A DNA stretch of 38,027 bases. It comes from JAZNLR01 sp045579195. Its GTDB lineage: Bacteria > Bacillota > Clostridia > Christensenellales > CAMQZB01. Each line of letters opens with the position of its first letter. Position 1 is the stretch's first letter. Under the pieces are notes generated by a model. It did not search any database and had not been told where the DNA came from. It was given only the letters and a program-made list of their open reading frames with translations. Below are positions 8,607-16,358 of this stretch, piece by piece. The position numbers and the translations under genes were made by a program. The stretch lies in assembly GCA_045579195.1 (NCBI GenBank), contig JAZNLR010000149.1, forward strand, positions 1 through 38,027, given 5' to 3'.

Positions 8607-9749
8607 TGCAATCTCCTTTGGTGCGCCGAGAAGATAAACGTCAGGTTTTTGACCTATCATCAAATTAAGAGGATCGTTGAAGATTCCAAACTTTTTCTCT
8701 TTTGTTGATCCAAATGTTTGTGCAGAGCGATCAAACATTCGGAAGTAATGCGCGGCTTCCACAAATGGAAGTTCTTCTTGAATCTTGGTGTAAACGAGCT
8801 CAAGCGCCGTTTGTTTTGCGGCAGCTGAGGTTTCAAGGTCAGACCAACCAAATTCGGTGAAGAAGACCTTTTTGTCTTTCCCTTCACGCTTTTTGACGAC
8901 GGCATAGACGTCCTTTTGTTGTTGCACCCACTTGTCGATCGTCCTTGCGGACAGTGTCGTGTTGTAAGGATGCCAACAAGCAACTTGGAAGTAATCGTCG
9001 GGCTTTTGACTCCATGAGGACTTGTCGTAAATTTCGTCGTACACCATGTTGAGGAAGTCAACCGCATTCCACATGACGATTCCGCCCATGACGGTGATTG
9101 CCTCCGGGTTTGCACGGTGAATTCCGCGCGAGGCAAAGAAGAGCATGTCTGCCGTGATCTGTGCCATTTCGAGGGTAGAGAAGCTTCCTCCGCCGAATTT
9201 TTCCATGAACGTTGTGTTGTTGCTCTCGTTTTCGATCTCCCAATATTCTACCTCAGGGAATTCTTTGACCAAACGATACCAACATTCTTCAAAATTTTCA
9301 AGCCATTTCATGTAAGTTGAGCCTTCGCTCAAGTCACGCGCTGGCTTCGTCGTTCCAAACGTTCCGTCCGGTTGCAAGTTGTTTTGGCACATTGCGATGG
9401 TTTGAATGCCGTATTCTTTTTGTTGCGCAAAGTGTGCGTGGTACTTTGCGGCTTCTTCCTCAATGATGTTCATGTCCGTGTCCATGACGTACCGAAAGCG
9501 AAGCCACGTGCGAATGGATTTTACGCCGAGGTTTTTGCAAAGGTCAATTGCAACGTCCCATGAAAAGTTTGGATTATCGGTGGAATGTGCTTCAAAGATG
9601 CCGCACATGCCAAACAGGTAATCTTGGTTTGCCGTTTCATTTTCTTTGCGGTACCATTCACCATATTTTGCGGAGCGATCACAACCGACAGTTGAGAACA
9701 GCATCATTACAAGGAGAACAAGTGAAATGATCTTGATAAACTTTTTCAT
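8526..9749 (-). CDS. A8: secreted lipoprotein, clan GH-A-like glycosidase paralog
   Basis: The product has 407 residues from the ATG at 9749, behind AAGGAG. The lipobox is T-V-G-C (Cys23). It is the closest relative of A7 but keeps the nucleophile (Glu299 in T-E-F-G-W) and H-P-Y. The acid/base motif is W-E-I-E-N-E (Glu175), with Glu instead of Asp or Gly two residues before the catalytic Glu. The usual S-P-Y-P-D-D-Y is S-Q-K-P-D-D-Y here, which may change the substrate cleft. It is separated from A9 and A7 by the same 13-bp spacing. Confidence 0.9.
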   Translation of the reverse strand: MKKFIKIISLVLLVMMLFSTVGCDRSAKYGEWYRKENETANQDYLFGMCGIFEAHSTDNPNFSWDVAIDLCKNLGVKSIRTWLRFRYVMDTDMNIIEEEAAKYHAHFAQQKEYGIQTIAMCQNNLQPDGTFGTTKPARDLSEGSTYMKWLENFEECWYRLVKEFPEVEYWEIENESNNTTFMEKFGGGSFSTLEMAQITADMLFFASRGIHRANPEAITVMGGIVMWNAVDFLNMVYDEIYDKSSWSQKPDDYFQVACWHPYNTTLSARTIDKWVQQQKDVYAVVKKREGKDKKVFFTEFGWSDLETSAAAKQTALELVYTKIQEELPFVEAAHYFRMFDRSAQTFGSTKEKKFGIFNDPLNLMIGQKPDVYLLGAPKEIAYLYQRLAGGTGDLTIMQKWAAENAQK

Positions 9750-9843
9750 GCTAGTTGCTCCTTTATTTTTGAGCATTTTCAACCGCCCATTTTTGCATAA
9801 TGGTGAGGTCGCCCGTTCCGCCCGCAAGGCGCTGATAAAGGTA
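9586..9843. repeat. Direct repeat copy 2 (A8 5' end, intergenic, A9 3' end)
   Basis: This is the partner of 8349-8606. Only scattered substitutions separate the two copies, including in the intergenic part, while the middle portions of the genes differ much more. Confidence 0.85.
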
Positions 9844-11007
9844 AGCAGCTTCCTTGGGTGCGCCGAGAACGTACTCTTCGGCGGTCTTTCCGGGCATGAC
9901 ATCGGTCGGGTCGTTGAAAAGGCCGAACGTCTTTTCCTTTACCGATGCCCAAGTTGCGTTTGAATAATCAAACGGACGGAAGAGGAAGATGGATTCCACA
10001 AACTTGAGTTCTGTCTTCGCCAAGGTGTAAAGCGCTTCAATGTTTGCGAGCTTTGCCTTTTCACCCGTCGAGATATCCGACCAGCCGACAGCGGTGAAGA
10101 AGACTTTCTTATCCTTGCCTTCGTTTTTCTTGATGACGTCGTAGATCCTCTTTTGTTGCGTCAACCAGGTGTTCAGCGAAGTGGCGTTCGAAGCATTTAA
10201 TCCGTCGCTGAACGGATGCCAAGCGGCAATCTGGAAGTAATCGTCGGGGTACGGGCTCCAGGAGCCTTCAGCAAAGATGCAGTCGTACATCAGCTGGAAA
10301 AATCCCGCTGCCGTTTCCGGTGTCAAACCGCCCATGATGGTGGTCGCCTTCGGGTTTGCGCGGTGAATTCCACGGGAAGCAAAGAAGAGCATGTCCGTGA
10401 AAATTGCAGCAGCCTGGCTCTTTGAGAACTGACCGCCATCCAATTTGACGCAGAAGGCAGGATTGTTGTTTTCATTGTCAATTTCCCAGAACATCACTTC
10501 GGGGAACTCGGTTGCCATGGTATACCAAGACTGCTCGTAATCGTTCAGCCATTGCATATACATCGAGCCTTCGGTTAAGTCACGGGCGGGTCTTGCGCTG
10601 CCCACGCTGCTGTTAACGTATCCGTCGGGATGCAGATTGGCGAACGAAACGCCGATCGGGCGCATTCCAAGGTCGATCTGATGCTTCAAGGAGTCGTGAA
10701 TCCAATCCGCAACGTCTGTTTTGACGGTCGTTGGGTCGGAAAGCAACCAGTTGATGTGCATCCAGTTTCGAACGGTTTTGACGCCAAGCGCGTCGTAAAG
10801 GTCGATGCTCTCCTTCCAGGGAAGCCCCGTGTTCCAATAGTTTTGGATCAGCAGACCGCAGACTCCGAAAAGATGAGTTTGATCGACCTTCTGAGCTTTT
10901 TTGTCGTACCACTGTCCGTACTTTTTGCTCGCATCGCACGCCGTCACGGAAATAAGCATCATGACAGCGAGAATCATGGCTAAAAAGCCTTTCATTAATT
11001 TTTTCAT
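9763..11007 (-). CDS. A9: secreted lipoprotein paralog with nucleophile Glu replaced by Ala (probable pseudoenzyme)
   Basis: The product has 414 residues, with lipobox V-T-A-C (Cys24) and a start at 11007 behind GGAGGGG. The acid/base Glu179 (W-E-I-D-N-E) is kept. The nucleophile position is F-F-T-A-V-G-W, Ala306, codon GCT, and H-P-Y is H-P-F. The strand-3 segment that reads G-M-N-H-S-S or G-M-C-H-S-S in active relatives is G-V-S-F-A-N here, so a likely active-site His is also lost. It is the promoter-proximal gene of the array, which suggests it is well expressed. With A7 it is one of two members with the same substitutions on otherwise different backbones. Confidence 0.9.
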   Translation of the reverse strand: MKKLMKGFLAMILAVMMLISVTACDASKKYGQWYDKKAQKVDQTHLFGVCGLLIQNYWNTGLPWKESIDLYDALGVKTVRNWMHINWLLSDPTTVKTDVADWIHDSLKHQIDLGMRPIGVSFANLHPDGYVNSSVGSARPARDLTEGSMYMQWLNDYEQSWYTMATEFPEVMFWEIDNENNNPAFCVKLDGGQFSKSQAAAIFTDMLFFASRGIHRANPKATTIMGGLTPETAAGFFQLMYDCIFAEGSWSPYPDDYFQIAAWHPFSDGLNASNATSLNTWLTQQKRIYDVIKKNEGKDKKVFFTAVGWSDISTGEKAKLANIEALYTLAKTELKFVESIFLFRPFDYSNATWASVKEKTFGLFNDPTDVMPGKTAEEYVLGAPKEAAYLYQRLAGGTGDLTIMQKWAVENAQK

Positions 11008-11230
11008 AGGTTTAAAACCCCTCCCTAAAAATGGTGCTTAAATAACACCAGCTTAATTGTATCATAACCAATAGTGACAGGGATATAAAAAAATATACAA
11101 AAAATAGGACTTTCTTTTATATTTTGCGAGAAAAGCATATTTTTCAAAATCCGAAACAAAATAGCATGGGGAAAGGAACGAAGAATTTCCGATTTTTCGA
11201 CACTTCAAAAAAACATCACGGAGAATGAAA
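11008..11230. promoter_or_regulatory. Divergent intergenic region between A9 and spoIVB
   Basis: The region is AT-rich and must hold promoters for both directions. On the minus strand a TACAAT-like -10 at about 11053-11058 lacks a good -35. A short inverted repeat (GGTG with CACC around a 9-nt loop, about 11032-11048) sits between that -10 and the A9 ribosome binding site and could be an operator. On the spoIVB side an exact 0A-box motif is present, listed separately. I could not fix a forespore-type promoter. Confidence 0.4.
11196..11202 (-). promoter_or_regulatory. 0A-box-like motif upstream of spoIVB
   Basis: The minus strand reads TGTCGAA followed by AAA, the core of the Spo0A binding box. 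It lies 28 bp upstream of the spoIVB start. The 7-mer alone is expected a few times in a window of this size, so its position is the main argument. Confidence 0.4.
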
Positions 11231-12277
11231 ATGAAATCAATGAGAAGGACTCTTCTTTTGCTGTTATCAATGCTTCTTTTATTCACTGTCGGAAGACAGG
11301 AGGCGTATGCAACGCCTCAAAGCGTTATCCTCGGGGGACAAGCTGTTGGAATGACGCTGCAAAGCGATGGATTGATCGTTGTGGGACAGACAGACGTTAT
11401 CACGGAAAAGGGGCTTAGAAGACCGCTTGCGGAAGAAGATGTTCAGGCAGGGGATCTTCTGATCAGTGTTAACGGTGTCAAGATTCAAACGACGGCGGAT
11501 CTTCAGTCTGCGCTCAACGGTGAGAAAAAAGGGGAGACGGCTGAAATCGTTTTGAAGCGGGGGGAATGCGCCATCGTTCTTTCGGCGACGCCTGCGCTCG
11601 ACGTTGCAACCGGGCTGTACCGTTTGGGGCTTTGGGTGAGAGACAGCGTTTCAGGCGTTGGGACGCTCACGTTCTTTGATCCCGAAACAAACCGTTTTGC
11701 TGCGTTGGGACACGGTGTTTCAGATTCTGTGACAAAAAAGATTTTGTCCATTCGCGGAGGTGTCTTGCAAGAGTGTTCCGTGATTGGAGTCAATCGCGCG
11801 GTAAAGGGAAAACCGGGGGATCTGAAAGGCATCTTTTTTCACGGTGCGAAAAAGCTTGCATCTGTTTGCGAGAACACGCCGTTTGGCATCTTCGGAACGC
11901 TGACGGAAACGGTGGAAAACCCGCTTTATGAAAAGCCTGTTGCAATTGCCGCAAAGGAAGAGGTGAAGCCCGGGAAGGCGACCATCCTTTCCACGGTGGA
12001 AGGAACGAAGCCGAAGGAATATGAAATTGAAATCGTCAAGGTCTTTCAGCAATCAAAAAAGGAGCAAAAGGGGATGGTGATCCGCGTCACGGATAAGTCT
12101 CTTTTGGAAAAGACGGGAGGCATCGTTCAGGGGATGAGTGGTTCGCCCATCATTCAAAACGGCAAGCTTGTTGGCGCCGTGACACACGTTCTCATCAACG
12201 ACCCCACCACGGGATATGGGATTTTCATTGAAAATATGTTAAATGCAGCGCAAATGCCAGAGGTGCGGGCGTCGTAA
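11231..12277 (+). CDS. spoIVB: SpoIVB-type signalling serine peptidase
   Basis: In sporulating bacteria SpoIVB is secreted from the forespore and cleaves SpoIVFA, which triggers processing of pro-sigma-K. This copy has an N-terminal hydrophobic anchor (about 6-22 of this product), then a PDZ domain (about 60-120, with G-D-L-L-I-S-V-N-G). The S55 peptidase domain follows, with His in A-L-G-H-G and Ser in G-M-S-G-S-P-I-I-Q-N-G-K. The length of 348 residues is a little below the roughly 400-450 usual for the family, because the linker before the PDZ is short. I chose the ATG at 11231 because GGAG lies 7 nt upstream; the ATG at 11225 is too close to it. In many Firmicutes spo0A follows directly; here A10 does. 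Confidence 0.93.
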   Translation: MKSMRRTLLLLLSMLLLFTVGRQEAYATPQSVILGGQAVGMTLQSDGLIVVGQTDVITEKGLRRPLAEEDVQAGDLLISVNGVKIQTTADLQSALNGEKKGETAEIVLKRGECAIVLSATPALDVATGLYRLGLWVRDSVSGVGTLTFFDPETNRFAALGHGVSDSVTKKILSIRGGVLQECSVIGVNRAVKGKPGDLKGIFFHGAKKLASVCENTPFGIFGTLTETVENPLYEKPVAIAAKEEVKPGKATILSTVEGTKPKEYEIEIVKVFQQSKKEQKGMVIRVTDKSLLEKTGGIVQGMSGSPIIQNGKLVGAVTHVLINDPTTGYGIFIENMLNAAQMPEVRAS

Positions 12278-12312
12278 CAACAAAAATGTAAGGGAGGGCA
12301 TCCTCGCCTACA

Positions 12313-12355
12313 AAAAAGGCAATATCATTCCATCTTGGTTTGATATTGCCTTTTT
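12313..12355 (+). terminator. Rho-independent terminator after spoIVB
   Basis: A perfect 15-bp inverted repeat (AAAAAGGCAATATCA and its complement) with a 13-nt loop ends in five T. It begins 36 bp after the spoIVB stop and separates it from A10. Confidence 0.9.
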
Positions 12356-12389
12356 CTAAAAATAATTTATCTCTATTTTGGAAAAAGAC

Positions 12390-12417
12390 TGGACATTTAC
12401 AGATTCTTTGCTATACT
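12390..12417 (+). promoter_or_regulatory. Sigma-A-type promoter of A10
   Basis: TGGACA is followed by a 16-nt spacer and TATACT, 42 bp upstream of the A10 start. The preceding gene is closed by a terminator, so A10 needs its own promoter. Confidence 0.6.
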
Positions 12418-12458
12418 ATGAAATAAACAAAAAATATGATTTGTTTGGGAGAAAAATT

Positions 12459-13682
12459 ATGAAAAAGTATCTGTTGAAAGCGTTGTCATTGCTTTTGATT
12501 CTCGTTTTGCTTTGCTCTTCATTTGCGTGCAAAGGGCCAGAATTTCACGGCCAGTGGTATGATAAGAAAAATGAGAAAGCGGATCAAAGTTATCTCTTTG
12601 GAATGTGCACCATCTTTGATCAGGTCTCTTGGGACAACCCTGATTTCCCGTGGGATATTGGGCTTGAGGTTTGCAAAAATATGGGCGTAAAGTCCATTCG
12701 AAATTGGCTTCACTTTCACCAGGTTATGACGGATAAAGACACCGTCAATGAATTGGTTGCCCAGAAATATCACGACCTCTTTGCAAAAGAAAAGGAGTAC
12801 GGCATTCAGATCATCGGAATGTGCCATACGAGCTTTCAACCGCAAGGTTATCCAAATAGCATCAATTCTTGCTCAAAGCCCACGAGAGACTTGACTGACG
12901 GTTCCGTCTATATGAAGTGGCTTGAGGATTATGAACAGAGTTGGTTCACGCTCGTTTCTGAATTCCCCGAGGTGGAATATTGGGAGATCGACAACGAGTC
13001 CAACAACGAGCTCTTTATGCCGAGATTGGAGGGCGGTTCTTTCACAATGGCGCGTCAGCAGGCGGAGATCTTTACGGATATGCTCTTCTTTGCTTCCCGT
13101 GGAATTCACCGCGCAAATCCGAACGCGATCACTGTTATGGGCGGAATCATTCCGGGAAACGCGCCGAGTTTCTTCAATCTGATGTATGACTGCATCGAGG
13201 CGGTTGGATCTTGGAGCCCTTACCCCGATGATTACTTTCAGGTCGCCGCTTGGCATCCTTACAGTAACACGTTCAATGCAAAAGATCCCAAACAGTGGAC
13301 GGAGCAGCAGAAGAAGATCTACGCAGTCATCAAAGAGCGCGAGGGGAAGGACAAAAAGGTCTTTTTCACCGAGCTTGGATGGGAGGGCTCTGTTGTTGGA
13401 GAGCAAAATGCCGAGGCAAACGTTGAAGCGGTCTATCGCGAAATCCAAAAGGAGCTGCCATTTGTGGAGGCTGCGCATTACTTCAGTATGTTTGACCGCG
13501 TTGAGGCAAACGGAGATTTTGGTCTCTTTAACGACCCAAACAGACTGCATCCGGTCAATACAAGCTATGTGGCAGGGGCGCCAAAAAACAGAGCGTATGT
13601 CTTCCAAAGACTCGCAGGAGGAAGTGGCGATCTGACGTTGATGCAGGAATGGAGCAAAGACACGGCAACCCCGTTGAAATAA
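12459..13682 (+). CDS. A10: secreted lipoprotein, clan GH-A-like glycosidase paralog
   Basis: The product has 407 residues from the ATG at 12459, behind GGGAG. An upstream in-frame Met would put a hydrophilic leader before the signal peptide. The lipobox is S-F-A-C (Cys24). The predicted catalytic pair is Glu180 (W-E-I-D-N-E) and Glu305 (T-E-L-G-W), with H-P-Y intact. The signal peptide and mature N-terminus up to about residue 47 match A5 almost exactly. It is a single-gene unit with its own promoter and terminator, in the opposite orientation to the array. Confidence 0.9.
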   Translation: MKKYLLKALSLLLILVLLCSSFACKGPEFHGQWYDKKNEKADQSYLFGMCTIFDQVSWDNPDFPWDIGLEVCKNMGVKSIRNWLHFHQVMTDKDTVNELVAQKYHDLFAKEKEYGIQIIGMCHTSFQPQGYPNSINSCSKPTRDLTDGSVYMKWLEDYEQSWFTLVSEFPEVEYWEIDNESNNELFMPRLEGGSFTMARQQAEIFTDMLFFASRGIHRANPNAITVMGGIIPGNAPSFFNLMYDCIEAVGSWSPYPDDYFQVAAWHPYSNTFNAKDPKQWTEQQKKIYAVIKEREGKDKKVFFTELGWEGSVVGEQNAEANVEAVYREIQKELPFVEAAHYFSMFDRVEANGDFGLFNDPNRLHPVNTSYVAGAPKNRAYVFQRLAGGSGDLTLMQEWSKDTATPLK

Positions 13683-13695
13683 GACAGACAAAAAG

Positions 13696-13726
13696 AAATC
13701 CCGTCATAACTGTGACGGGATTTTTT
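13696..13726. terminator. Bidirectional terminator between A10 and AraC
   Basis: An 11-bp inverted repeat (AAATCCCGTCA and complement) with a 6-nt loop is followed by six T on the plus strand and has A-rich sequence on the other side. It lies between two convergent genes and can serve both. The T-run overlaps the AraC stop codon. Confidence 0.85.
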
Positions 13727-14498
13727 ATTTGCAAAAGTTTTTTCTGTATTCCAGCGGCGTGAAACCTGTGCGTTCCTTGAAGACTCTGTGAAACGTGTTG
13801 GTCGCAGAAAAACCGCTCTCGGTTGCGATCGAGGTGATCTTCTTTCCTTTTTCTCGCTCCAAAAGTTGCTTTGCGTGATTGATTCGGTAAAAAGTCAAAA
13901 GTTGGCGAAAGTGGATGCCTGTCAATTCATGCAACGTGTGGGAGAGATATTTTTCGTTGTACCCAAATTTTTTTGCAACCGATGAAAGTGTGATTTCCTC
14001 CGTGTAATGCAAGGAGAGGAAGGAAATGACCTTTTGGTATAAAACGCCGTCGCTTTGTTTCGCGCGAGAAAAGGTTGCCTGCTTTATCACTTTTGCGCAA
14101 ATCAAGTTGAGATATCCGCTGATCGTCAAAAAGTCCTCTTTCTTGAGCTCATAAAACCTTCCGAGAATTTCGGAAAGATCTTCCGCTTCTATGGCGGAAA
14201 CGCAAAAGTGCCGCCCGGCAAGCGCCTGGAAGAAGAGGGGAATCAGATCATTTGAAAAAACCGCACAGACAACTTCTGCGGAATCTCCTAAGTACCCGTG
14301 GATATAGTTCGGGGGGATCCAGACGAATTGCCCTGCCTTTAACGGAATGTCTTGCCCATTGACGGTTGCGATGCATTCGCCTTTTTTGCAAAAAAGAAGT
14401 TCTGAATATTCGTGCAGATTTTCGGCCATTTGCCAGCCAAGGTGAAAACGGCTCTTAAAATCACAGACGCCGTTGAAGTTTTCTCTTTGATATTCCAT
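13725..14498 (-). CDS. AraC-family transcriptional regulator
   Basis: The product has 257 residues from the ATG at 14498, which has AGGTGG 5 nt upstream; a GTG three codons earlier is less well placed. The N-terminal half has the cupin-like sugar-sensing domain (E-Y-S-E-L-L-F at about 30, I-P-P-N-Y-I-H-G at about 65-72). The C-terminal 100 residues carry two helix-turn-helix motifs, with the usual G-F-S-A-T-N-T-F-H-R-V-F-K and G-F-T-P-L-E-Y-R-K end. It diverges from the GH5-like gene at 14614, which is its most likely target. Confidence 0.93.
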   Translation of the reverse strand: MEYQRENFNGVCDFKSRFHLGWQMAENLHEYSELLFCKKGECIATVNGQDIPLKAGQFVWIPPNYIHGYLGDSAEVVCAVFSNDLIPLFFQALAGRHFCVSAIEAEDLSEILGRFYELKKEDFLTISGYLNLICAKVIKQATFSRAKQSDGVLYQKVISFLSLHYTEEITLSSVAKKFGYNEKYLSHTLHELTGIHFRQLLTFYRINHAKQLLEREKGKKITSIATESGFSATNTFHRVFKERTGFTPLEYRKNFCK

Positions 14499-14523
14499 AA
14501 AGTCCACCTAACCTTTTGAGATA

Positions 14524-14553
14524 ATTATAACCGCTTTTGGCTTGTTTTGTCAA
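14524..14553 (-). promoter_or_regulatory. Promoter of the AraC gene (minus strand)
   Basis: On the minus strand TTGACA, an 18-nt spacer and TATAAT match the consensus perfectly at both hexamers. The elements overlap the divergent promoter of the GH5-like gene, so the two polymerases would compete. Confidence 0.8.
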
Positions 14554-14570
14554 TCGAGCGGAAGTATAAT
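14542..14570 (+). promoter_or_regulatory. Promoter of the GH5-like gene
   Basis: TTGTTT, a 17-nt spacer and TATAAT lie 44 bp upstream of the start. The weak -35 next to a consensus divergent promoter fits a gene that needs AraC activation. Confidence 0.65.
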
Positions 14571-14613
14571 GTAAGTGGAATAATATCTCTTGAAAACCGT
14601 GGAGGAAATTCTT

Positions 14614-15708
14614 ATGAGATGGACGACAGAGAAAATTTGGGAATGGTACCGCGCGCGCCCTTGGATGCGCGGATGCAACTATATGAGCGCGGACTGCGCA
14701 AACAGAGTGGATCAATGGCAGGAGCTCGGTTTCGAGGAACGCTTTCAAACCACAGAGGAAGAGTTGAAATTGATGCAAAAAACGGGTTTTAACACCGTTC
14801 GTTTGATCTTGGAGTACGTCGTCTGGAAAGAGGAACACGACGGATTTATGACCCGTTTTGACCGCTATCTCTCGCTGTGTCAAAAGTACGGGATCTCCTG
14901 CATGATCGTCCTTGCGAACGACTGTATGCCGCCGAAGACCGAGCTTTGGAAACTTCCTGCGGTCGGCGAGCAGACGTTTGACTGGGGATATCACGGTGGC
15001 AAAAAGCACTCTCAGCACGGGACGCACCAAGGTCCTGCGCCGCACTTTTATCTTGACGAGGAAGAGACGCGTGAGGATTATTTTCAGATGGTCAGGGAAA
15101 TCGTCACGAAATATAAGGATGACGAGAGGATTTGCGTGTGGGACGTCTATAACGAGCCCGGAAACAGCCGAAGATACGGCATCACGCTTCCCAACTTGAA
15201 GAGGATGTTTGAGGTCGTTCGGGAATGCAATCCTTCGCAACCGTTGACTTGCGCTGTCTGGACGCTGATGGGGGATCAAACCGCACCGATTGGAGACGTT
15301 GAGCAATTCGCTCTTGACAATTCGGACATCATTTCCTACCATTCGTACGCGGATTTTAAAACGCAGATCAAGATCATCAAACAGCTCAAAAAAGAAGGGC
15401 GCCCCATTCTCTGCACGGAATGGCTTGGGCGATGTCTTGGCAACGACGTTTTCTCCATCTTCCCACTCTTTTATCTTGAAGAGATCGGCTGTTATAACTG
15501 GGGCTTCGTTGCGGGGAAGTACCAGACGTATGAGCCGTGGGAAGGAACGTGGCAGGCGTTTGAAGAAGGAAACGTGAAGGACGTGGATTTCACAAAGTGG
15601 TTCCACGACCTATACCGACCCAATCACCGCCCGTATGACCCCAAAGAGATCGCGTGCATTCAGGAGTTCAGTTCACTTGCGGACGCAGAATTTTCAAAGA
15701 AATATTGA
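14614..15708 (+). CDS. Cytoplasmic GH5-like (clan GH-A) glycoside hydrolase
   Basis: The product has 364 residues from the ATG at 14614, behind GGAGG. No signal peptide is visible, so it should act in the cytoplasm on imported oligosaccharides. The fold signature is that of cellulase/beta-mannanase-type barrels. Glu181 in W-D-V-Y-N-E-P is the acid/base, His243 lies in S-Y-H-S-Y, and Glu269 in C-T-E-W is the nucleophile. It is not a member of the A family: it lacks the T-E-x-G-W motif and the A-S-R-G-I-H-R segment. Homologous proteins are often labelled cellulase-family or 1,4-beta-xylanase, but the exact substrate cannot be read from sequence. The divergent AraC is its probable regulator. Confidence 0.85.
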   Translation: MRWTTEKIWEWYRARPWMRGCNYMSADCANRVDQWQELGFEERFQTTEEELKLMQKTGFNTVRLILEYVVWKEEHDGFMTRFDRYLSLCQKYGISCMIVLANDCMPPKTELWKLPAVGEQTFDWGYHGGKKHSQHGTHQGPAPHFYLDEEETREDYFQMVREIVTKYKDDERICVWDVYNEPGNSRRYGITLPNLKRMFEVVRECNPSQPLTCAVWTLMGDQTAPIGDVEQFALDNSDIISYHSYADFKTQIKIIKQLKKEGRPILCTEWLGRCLGNDVFSIFPLFYLEEIGCYNWGFVAGKYQTYEPWEGTWQAFEEGNVKDVDFTKWFHDLYRPNHRPYDPKEIACIQEFSSLADAEFSKKY

Positions 15709-15852
15709 CTGCATAACAGACAGAGAAGGGGATGAATTTCGCAACACAACAGGTGCGGAGATCTCCATTGGCGGCGGATGCTTTTAATCATTTTTTCAGG
15801 TCCTTTTCTCTCACCGGTGTAGAGGGACTCACCGATAAATTGGAAATTATCA

Positions 15853-16341
15853 TTATATTTTATTTAGAAATTCTTCTGCTTGGATGCGATTTGATAATAT
15901 ATAAATATCTTTGCGAGAATATCTTTTCAATAGTTCTGTTACTTTTGGTCTGCTTTGCGAATTGTAGTTTTTTATAAACTCAATAAATTCTACATCATCT
16001 TCCTCGCTTTCTATCCAAGGCAGATCACTTCTTGGTTTTCCTTTTCTCTCCTTAATACCGTTAAGGCAAACTTCTAATGGGAAATCAAGAAAAATAACGG
16101 TATCACACGCTTGCATTCTTAACTCCATTGTAGAACTATAATTGCCGTCTATTATCCATTCGTCATTTTGAATTACTTTTAATAACCTATCAAGAAAAAC
16201 GGATTTTTCAACAGTTGTTTTATCTTCATTCCAAAACATCATATCTAAATGATACAGAGGAATTTTTGTGATTTTGTGTAATGACTTGGAAAAGGTACTC
16301 TTGCCACTTCCGGGACACCCGATTACAATGATTTTTTTCAT
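15853..16341 (-). CDS. Small P-loop kinase (adenylate kinase / FlaR-like)
   Basis: The product has 162 residues. The Walker A motif G-C-P-G-S-G-K-S is at 8-15, followed by the short H-L-D-M-M-F-W segment typical of proteins annotated as topology-modulation or adenylate-kinase-like. The lid region around R-K-G-K-P-R-S-D-L-P-W is present. The target is unknown; small-molecule phosphorylation is a family-level expectation. It is the last gene of the AT-rich four-gene group, 17 bp after the methyltransferase. No strong Shine-Dalgarno is visible before the ATG at 16341. Confidence 0.85.
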   Translation of the reverse strand: MKKIIVIGCPGSGKSTFSKSLHKITKIPLYHLDMMFWNEDKTTVEKSVFLDRLLKVIQNDEWIIDGNYSSTMELRMQACDTVIFLDFPLEVCLNGIKERKGKPRSDLPWIESEEDDVEFIEFIKNYNSQSRPKVTELLKRYSRKDIYILSNRIQAEEFLNKI

Positions 16342-16358
16342 ATTTACTTACATGCAAA

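Noticed and set aside
8526..9902. N-terminal extension of A8 (and likewise A7 to 8611)
   Set aside because: The extension is a read-through of the neighbouring gene's 3' end in another frame, made alike in both by the direct repeat; the ATG with AAGGAG gives the signal peptide.
15732..15977. Small plus-strand reading frame after the GH5-like gene
   Set aside because: It overlaps the 3' end of the P-loop kinase, has low-complexity hydrophobic content and no convincing homology by eye.
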